Assembly (NCBI RefSeq): GCF_905147365.1
Contig: NC_056415.1
Coordinates: 10,372,001 to 10,436,000, forward strand
Length of the DNA stretch: 64,000 nt
Source: Aricia agestis
Taxonomy: Eukaryota; Arthropoda; Insecta; Lepidoptera; Lycaenidae
Direction of reading: 5' to 3'
Part shown: in pieces, positions 48,401 to 57,400 of the stretch
Layout: every line of letters starts with the position of its first letter
Position numbering within the stretch: the stretch's first letter is position 1
The notes under the pieces: model-generated
What the model was told of the DNA's origin: nothing
Databases searched by the model: none
The model's input: only the letters and a program-made list of their open reading frames with translations
Program-made: the position numbers and the translations under genes

Positions 48401-51400
48401 TGATCTTTTTTACAGCATGTCCCTCATACCAATGATAATATAACCTATACTTGAGACTAGCAGTTCTCATCGGTTCTGGAGTTAGTTGAAGACTTTTTAA
48501 TTAGGAATGATACGTGTTAATCGATACTGAAAAAAAACTTTTTATTATTTTGAAGAACACTACGCCAACATAATATTCTACTGATGATTGCAATACCTAC
48601 ATGCAGAATTTAAAATCGTAGGCAAATAAAATCGAGAAAATGATGGTGCGATTAGTAAGCAATAAATAATTGCGAGAAATAAAACGATATGACGATTACT
48701 GAAAACAATCACTGCGGGGTAATTGACGCACTAAAGCCTTGTGTGCGAACACAGGGATGTCCTGAGTTATTTACATAAGGATCTAAAACACTACGGTCAT
48801 TTCATAAAATTCAATTCTACAATCGTACAAAATATGTCTAAGTGTTAATAACTACCAAAATAATTTCTAGTAATTTATTATTATGTTAAAAAACAACTAC
48901 GCAATGATGGGTACATGAATTTACTAATGACGTGCCATGCGCGGTTGTTTTGCGTCGCATCCGTACTTTGCGTACAATATTGCGTATAAGACCGCAAAGT
49001 TTGCCGCATTGCGACACTATTCACTTTAATCCTTCTAATCTATTTATTACGACATTTCTTTTCTATTTTCGTCTTAAAATAAATGACTCAGAACATCGCT
49101 GTATCGGCTAGGAGAACAATAAGACAAAAGTGATTGCTTCCAAATGGATGCAGCAGTATAGCTGCGTACCGAAGTTGAAATATTTCCTCATGATGAGCTC
49201 GGAGCGAGGCGCGCGCATGCCCAGTTCGGGCAGGTTCGCCGTGGTGATGCCGAGCGGGTCTACGTCCGCCGCCAAGTGACCGCGAGCCTGTGCCCCACCC
49301 ATTCACGTTATTTTTTTATTTATTTACTGGTTGAAGGTCAAGACATTCGCTTACAAATGCTTTTGGTTTTTAGACCTCATATTAAAACTGTTAAGCTTTT
49401 TTTTTTATTGACATAATGCTGCAAGCTAAGGCATTCGCTAACAAAATATGCTTTAGATTTTGTACCTGATATAAAAGCCTTTTGTATGTTTTGCATGATT
49501 TTATCTCAACTTGCTTAAGCTAGCTGTAAGTCTGAAATCTTGCAGATTCAATGCCAAGAGATCGAGATGAAATCCACAGAAATCAGTTCCTGCTTCAAAC
49601 ATTACTAGATAAGATAATATAATACCTTATCATTGACATTCGGAGACGCATTTTTTAAATATAATGCTGACGTAGCTTTTTAGATCACATAAAAAATATT
49701 ATATATATATTCTTTCATAGCATTAAGGAATTCAAATCTAAGTAATTTTTATTTTAACAACTGTAATCAGTAAAAAGAGTTTTATCTAATTAATATATTC
49801 GTGTACTTCAAAAAATACTTTTTCGACCTTGTTTGTCCAATTAAAGTCGAGAGTTTGGTATTTGATAAATGGAAATATTACCTATCAATGCAATAATGTA
49901 CTTTTCCGACGGTCGATAAGTGTGCTACATGTGACGTGGTTGAGACAATATTTAGATGTGCCGTATAGATTGTATCGTGTTCATAATGAGCCTACCTATT
50001 ACTTCATTTTCTATAGTTTGACATTATAATACAAAGTTTATAAACATTTGACACAATATTGTATGCAGTGATATAAATACAAATAAGATATTATATTTAC
50101 TTTTACTAAAGTGGCTCTTTTCAGGTGTCCTATTATTGAAAACGTCTTTTATCAAAAGGTAGACTTGGTTTACGTTTTTTGTACAACCACAGAAATTGAT
50201 TCATAATCATAGCTAACACGACAAAAAAAATTGGTCCATCTATAAATTAATTTCTGTAATGGTACAATCAATGTCCCATTTAAAATATAAAATATGCTGC
50301 TTATGCTGGCACCTCACAAGGCTATTTGTATTTGCGTATTTGATGTATTCGCCAAACAATCACCATGTGTAGACGCCAGACGGTATGTTTGACAAAGTAT
50401 TGGCCTTATTTGCCTATTTGACAAATATGACCAATACCAAATACACGTATTCGCACCTTTGTCGGTTTTTGACGCACATTAAAAGAGTCAAATAAGCAAG
50501 TACACAAATAAACCGGTGCTGTCAACTTGACAACAGACGGTATATTTTCAAATTTCAGGTGATTTTCAGCAAATGTTCAGGCCTTTTCAGTGTTTTATCG
50601 AGAGCAGAAAACAGCGGAAAACGAAAATATGAACTGGGATAATAAGAAGGGTAGAAATTCCTGATTTAAAATTTCTGAATCGAATGTTTGAAGTTTGCTA
50701 TTTGACGGCCAGGTGGGGAAGGTCATATTTGCCTATATATTTTGCTTGTTTGCGTATTCGTCAATAATGTTGTCAAATATAACAAATAGCCAATAGCAAA
50801 TACAAATAGCCATGTGAAGTGCCAGCATTATTACATACATTCGTATTGGTAAACTATGACGTTCAAATAAATATTTGCTCAAATGTGAAAATAATGATAA
50901 ATAATGTGCAAACAAAATGAACATATAAAATGAACGGATCAGTCATTCACCTGGTAACTCCTGATGATGGCCTGCACCGCCAGATGGTCGTCAATGATTT
51001 TCTCATTGATCGGGGAACCTTAAAAAATTAAACGATATTTAAAATAAACTATTATTAGGCCCTATTTCACCAACGTCTTTTAGTGTTAATGGCTTGTTAA
51101 AATGCCATGCCTTCTCTTTCATTGGTATGAAAAACGAGAGAGGTATCGTGATACTAACTTGAGCATTAACTTTAACAGACGTTGAAGAAATTGGACATTA
51201 AAATACCGGGACACATTGAATATTATGGACCTATGGTATCATACTAAGTGGAGATTCAATTGACGCCAATCAAATTAATCGTTGTTAAAATATCTGTATA
51301 TTTAAATGTTACTGCTTATCGACTCGTTCTTCGTTTGATCAAAAGTAATGACAAGATATTTAAAATGATTAAATTTGTACTAAAGTTTTGAATATTAGCC

Positions 51401-54400
51401 CAACACTGAATATGCCCAATTACTTGTTTTTATAAATGAGCTTTTGATTGGCTAACATCAAAATCAACAACATACAATGATATCTCGTCAAAACCCTTCA
51501 GATACCGGGCACAAAAGCACCACTAAAAGACTCTATCAAGAGTGCGTTATTCCACACAATATAGAAGAATAATTACCCGAAGAAATAGACGTGCTACCGC
51601 CGATAGCTGGTACTAGCGAGGTGAGGGGAACTTCGTTCTTGTTGTACGGCGCCAGGTTGGGGGGCGAAGTGTACGCGACTCCTGGCTGAGCCCCCGCCGT
51701 TGCGTTCCGGAAGAAAGCGTCCCATGACTGAAACAGAAGTCACATTAGATAAGGTCATGATTGGCACTTTAAGAGTACAGAAAATCCTATCATTGGCATA
51801 TTATCTAGTGTTTTCAAACAACAGCCTTAGGGTCAATTTATACTAGCGCAGAGTCTAAGCGCATCGAAGCGAATTATTAAAACTAAACATAACAAATTCA
51901 ACTTTCACTCCAAAGAACTAACGCACTTTATTACTTCTTCGCGCATCCGCGCGAATTCGCGTGGATGCACCCGTGACTCGACCAACGCCGAAATATTTGA
52001 ATTATCTTTCGTTTGTGTAAGAGAAATCATGATATTTTGACTTGGTTGGCAGTAACCTAAATTGAAGCAAGTCGATCTATGTGTATGATTTTTTTAGGGG
52101 TATTGACTATTGTGTACCATTATATTTACACTTTCTTTCATCTAAATTCTAAAATCTAAATGGATATAAAATGTTACCAAAAACATCGTAAAGCAACAGT
52201 TATTTAATTGTTTTAAATTGACTTCATTACTCAATACCTATTTATGTCTATTGAAGCCGCAAGCCGTACTATGTCGTAAAAATTCAAGGTAATAAAGCCA
52301 TAAACACCGCAGAATTTGTGACTGCCGTAACTCATATTAATGGCTACAATTATTACAATGACCGGCCTACCCGCCCATTATTACTGGGAACATTCTACGG
52401 TACGAATACCAATTGTCAGCAATTACGTAACACAAGATTTTAAATCTCATTATACTACGTATTGTTTCAAAGATACAAATTCCTGCGCTGTATCATCTTA
52501 TACGACGTAATAGTCGAAGATAAGATTGCAGAGTATTTCAAGAAAATTCGAAGACATAATTATAACACGGACTGTCTGACGAATTACAAGCTATTATAAA
52601 TAAACATGTAATTAAAGTGTTATGTACAACTATTTTATTGCGAGTGCTGTGATTAAGGCCATCCCCTGAGCAAACGACCTTGACCATAAATTTGCCGCGT
52701 TGCCGAGATCGCACCAAAATCCTATTTTTTTACTTATCATAGTTCAAAATTTTCAAACGGCAAATATGTAGTTAATGAAACTAGAGATCGCCCAATGGTC
52801 GTAATTCGGCCTTAGTTTCAACGACATTAGGACTACTACTTTAAATTTTGTAAAAAAATATTGACTATCATATTTTTTTCAACTCTTGTCTCTGGGACTC
52901 AGCTGATCTCAGACTGGCCGTGTAAGCATTGTCTATGCACTTCAATAAATAAAACTATAATCCATTTTCAATTTGTCACCTTGTTGTCTTCTTATGTCAA
53001 TGTTGTCAACAGACTTCAATCATAAATAAAAGAGTATAATAAAATTCGTATGTATAGGCTTGTCACTAAAAAATCTGTCATTTTCCTAGTGTGTGTGTTG
53101 TAGTGTGTGTAATGTTTTATTTGTTAGAAAAATGTATGATAAAAGCATAATTTCAAAATAATATTAGCTCGATGCACTCCTTCACCATATAAACTATAAC
53201 TGTGCAAAATTTCATTCACCTACGTTTCCCCATTTTTCGTCAAAAGGGATACATTATACAAAGTTTTTGGCTCACGTATTAATTAGATTGTCGATCTATT
53301 GGCGTGTGTTTCAAATAAACGTAATTTGCAAATACTAGGGAGATATTGAATGTATGCTTGAATTTAAATAAATTGGTATTACTTTGGAAGCTGATATCAT
53401 GAGTTTAATAATTAATAAACAAAAATAGGAAATTAATAACGAAGAAAGGAATGTTCATATGCTGAAGATTATTGCTGTATTTTTATTATAATTTTGTAGC
53501 TTTCAAATTAAGTGTTAATAGGACCCTAAAACGGTAAATTACGGCATCTCCGTAGGGGGAGCGTCTTAAATACGTAATTGAATTTGCACAAAAAAAAACC
53601 TTGTTTAATTTTCCAGTGGTATGTACGCAGCATAGGTAAAGGTTGTTGTCTTCCAATTTTATCATAAAATGTTGAAAAGATTAATGTACCTATTACATTG
53701 TAACGATTCGATTGCCAAAAAAGCAAAAAAAACGTCGATAACTCGACAATCAAGGAAGGAAAAATCATAATATTTATGGAACAAGACTTGCCCACTTAAA
53801 ACTTTGCATTAATTTTATTTATATATATTACTAGCGACCCGCCCCGGCTTCGCACGGGTATAAAATAAATTATGGCCTAAGTCACTGAAAAAATGCTAAA
53901 ATCGATTCAGTAGTTTGATTTTAAATAATTTATGTTCATTACTACCCGTGGCCCGCATTGGTCAGTACTGCCGCAAAAGCTACTTACGTCCCGCAATTTT
54001 TAAATCTGTAATATCTTCGAAAATATTCATTTAAAATTTAAATCGTAATAATTATGCTGTAAAGGGCCATAATCAATAATGTATTTAAAGTATTTAATCG
54101 AATAAGCATTATTGCCGTATTGGTTAAAATCGCTTCGAAAATTAGCCATTATTTGAAGTTAAAAGTAAATGACAAAAAATATGTTATTGTGGGATATATC
54201 CATAAGAGATATACTTATACGTGGGAGAGCCATGCTTCGGCACGAATGGGCCGGCTCGACCGGAGAAATACCACATTCTCACAGAAAACCGGCGTGAAAC
54301 AGCGTTTACGCTGTGTTTCGCCGCGTGAGTTTACCGGAGGCCTAATACCCTATTCACTTAACTACCCTCCCCTATTCCCTTCCCTTCCCTTCCCATCCCT

Positions 54401-57400
54401 GCCCTCCCCTATTACCCTATTCCCTCTTAAAAGGCCGGTAACACACCTGCAGCTCTTCTGATGCTGCGAGTGTCCATGGGCGACGGAAGTTGCTTTCCAT
54501 CAGGTGACCCGTTTGCTCGTTTGCCCCCTTATTTCATAAAAAAAAAAAATACCATCGCGGAGTTTTCTGTAGACCTTTTTAAATGTGTACAATGCGCACC
54601 CCTGCATTGGTACTTGTACTATTATCTATTCTGTGGCATTGGTAGCGCCCACTTCGAAAGGGGCGTAAATCGCAATATTTTAATTTCGCCATAACTTCTA
54701 AACCAAACGGCCAATTTTAATCATTCAAAAAGCAAATATAATAAACATAAACTGTACTTAGTGATGAAATTATTTATTTTGATAAGGATTATTAGCATGA
54801 GTAAAATAAATGCGTTTAAATGTAGTCCAAAAAAAATCAAGATTTTTAATTAAAAAAATGGTTTTTGTGCCTCACTTGACATAGATAGGTATATTGTGTC
54901 GCGGACATTTTTGTAGATATTTATAAGATCTACATTTACTAAGAACATTGTATAGTTCTATCTTTTATAGTTTAGGCAGCGTATGCAAAATAAGTAAATT
55001 TTCTGGTTGTTTCCGAAAAACTGAAATATCTTACGGAATATTCTCCAAAATAAAAAGTAGCCTATGTTACTCGTAAATAATGTAGCTTTCGAATAGTGAA
55101 AGAATTTTTAAAATCGGTCCAGTAGTTTTTGAGCCTATTCATTACAATTAAACAAACAAACAAACAAAGTTTACCTCTTTATAATATTAGTATAGATGGT
55201 TTAAAGGGTTTCCCCAGACAACTTAAATATTTTATTGTTTTCCTTGTCAGTTATACAAAAAAGGTTGCAATTTTTAAAACTGTTTATTTTCAATGCGTTT
55301 TTATCGAGAATTTAACAACTGCATAGTTGTTAACTTCTCGGTTAAAACGCATATGAATATATGCATGTTAGACTTTTCTTGGTATTTGGTTTTTTCCTCA
55401 AATGTAGCAATATATTAAAGACAAAAATGTAAATGTTTGAGTTAGTCATTAATTGCGTGTAATAAATTAATGTGACTGATAAGGAGACACCGCAAAATAG
55501 TATCTTTAATTGCTCTATCATAAATTTATAACGATTACTTTCTTATTTGAGAGAGTAAAGAAACAAAGCCGTCATTTTATGACGGCTTTGAGCCTTTGAA
55601 GATTGAGCCTTAGATAGTCCATACTCCATAGATAGATAATACATATACTTAGTTTATTCTTCGCTGTACCTTTTGGATATTCTACTGTAAACTCTACAAT
55701 TACCCATTTATAAAAAAAAATCGGCCAAGTGCGAGTCGAACTCGCGCACGAAGGGTTCCGTACCGTTATAGAGGAAAAATAGGTCAAAAATTGTGTTTTT
55801 GTATGGGAATTACATTTTAATTAAATTTTTATTTTATTTTAATATTATAATTAAAGTACACATAATTTAATATTTTTTAATATTATAATTAAATAATAAA
55901 GGACATTGTGAAAAATTCAAGTCAAGCAAATAAGGTCGAAAAAATCACGTTTGTTATATGGGATCCCCTCTTAAATACCTATCTATTTTATTTTATTTTT
56001 AGTATTTGTTGATAAAGCGGCAACCGAAATACACAATCTGTCCAAATTTCAGAAGCTAGCTATAGCAGTTCTTGAGTTACAGCCTGGAGACAGACGGACG
56101 GACGGACGGACGGACGGACGGACGGACTGACGGACGGGCAGACGGACAGACATCGAAGTCTTAGTAATAGGGTCCCGTTTTCACCGTTTGGGTACGGAAC
56201 CCTAAAAAAGAGCTGCATGTATATGAGCGTATACAATTTTATGTTTTCATATATGTCAATTGTCAAGTGATTTATCTAACGAATCTAACAAGGACAGAAT
56301 CTTAAATCTTTATTAGTAAGGGGGTCTATCTATAGCCAAGTCCAAAGTATAACCAAACGACTGGGCCTTTGCGAGTTGCATAATCATTACATTGGTGCAC
56401 GGAATGATAAGAAAAGTATACAACAAGACCATTAGATCAAGGGCAGGCCGCCGTGTCGCAACTACGACACGATTTTTTATTACAAGGGGCTTTTCGTTTA
56501 CTACATTAATGAATTAATGACGCAAAGTTATAAATAACATACTTAATAGTAATGCTTATTGTATCGAATTTTACTGCATAAGATACCATATCTTTCTTAG
56601 AATATCGAGTTTAAATCGAAAATAAGGAAAATGTCACTCGTTCTTTAGTATTTTTTATCAAATATCAACAAAGCTACCAAGCTACAAAACTAATAGACGC
56701 ATGTGACAAACCATTACAACTGACAACGTGAATTTTTTCACACATCCTCTTAATAATATTTTATATTATACATTCACATCTTCAGAACTCCCTTCCTCCC
56801 TCCCTCTCCTAACGGGGTTAATTACTCGATCATGTACGCCAGTAATTTTACATTTGGAATAAAGTGGTTAAGCTAAATTGGTAATCCACATAAATCCAGA
56901 TGAAAACGGTTAAGTGTTAACTAAATCTAGTTAGAGCAGACAAATTGACCTTGCACGCATTCACAATTTCACATCACGATGTCCACGTTGTATGGTTATG
57001 CAACGTTTCTACGTTTTGTAAGAATTCTATGACAAAATACTTGTACACGATTGTTTTAAATGATATTGCTGGTCTGCGGCGAATAAAAAGAGCGTGATGG
57101 TTTTGAGTGCATACGTTTATTTATCAGTAGCTCCTAAAGTCTAAACTCTAAACGATTTATCTAATTTGACGAAAGAGGTGTAAATAGATTCGCAATAAAG
57201 GTCGGATAGACTTTTGCTCTCAAAATTTTACCCTTATTATCACTTCACCTTATTGAAAGTATGTTTTTTAATGACTTGTGTTTCACATGCTATCTTTCAA
57301 TAAATAAAAAAATAATTAAAATAATTATTTACATAAATAATTATTTCATTTAAAGTTCATTAAATTATCATCAGGGCGAGAGAAGTATATAAGCCCTAGT

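Noticed and set aside
16965..56140. CRISPR-like or regulatory tandem arrays at the GTCC/GGAC/CTGT tracts
   Set aside because: Simple microsatellites inside repeat B and repeat E copies in a eukaryotic genome; no spacer pattern.
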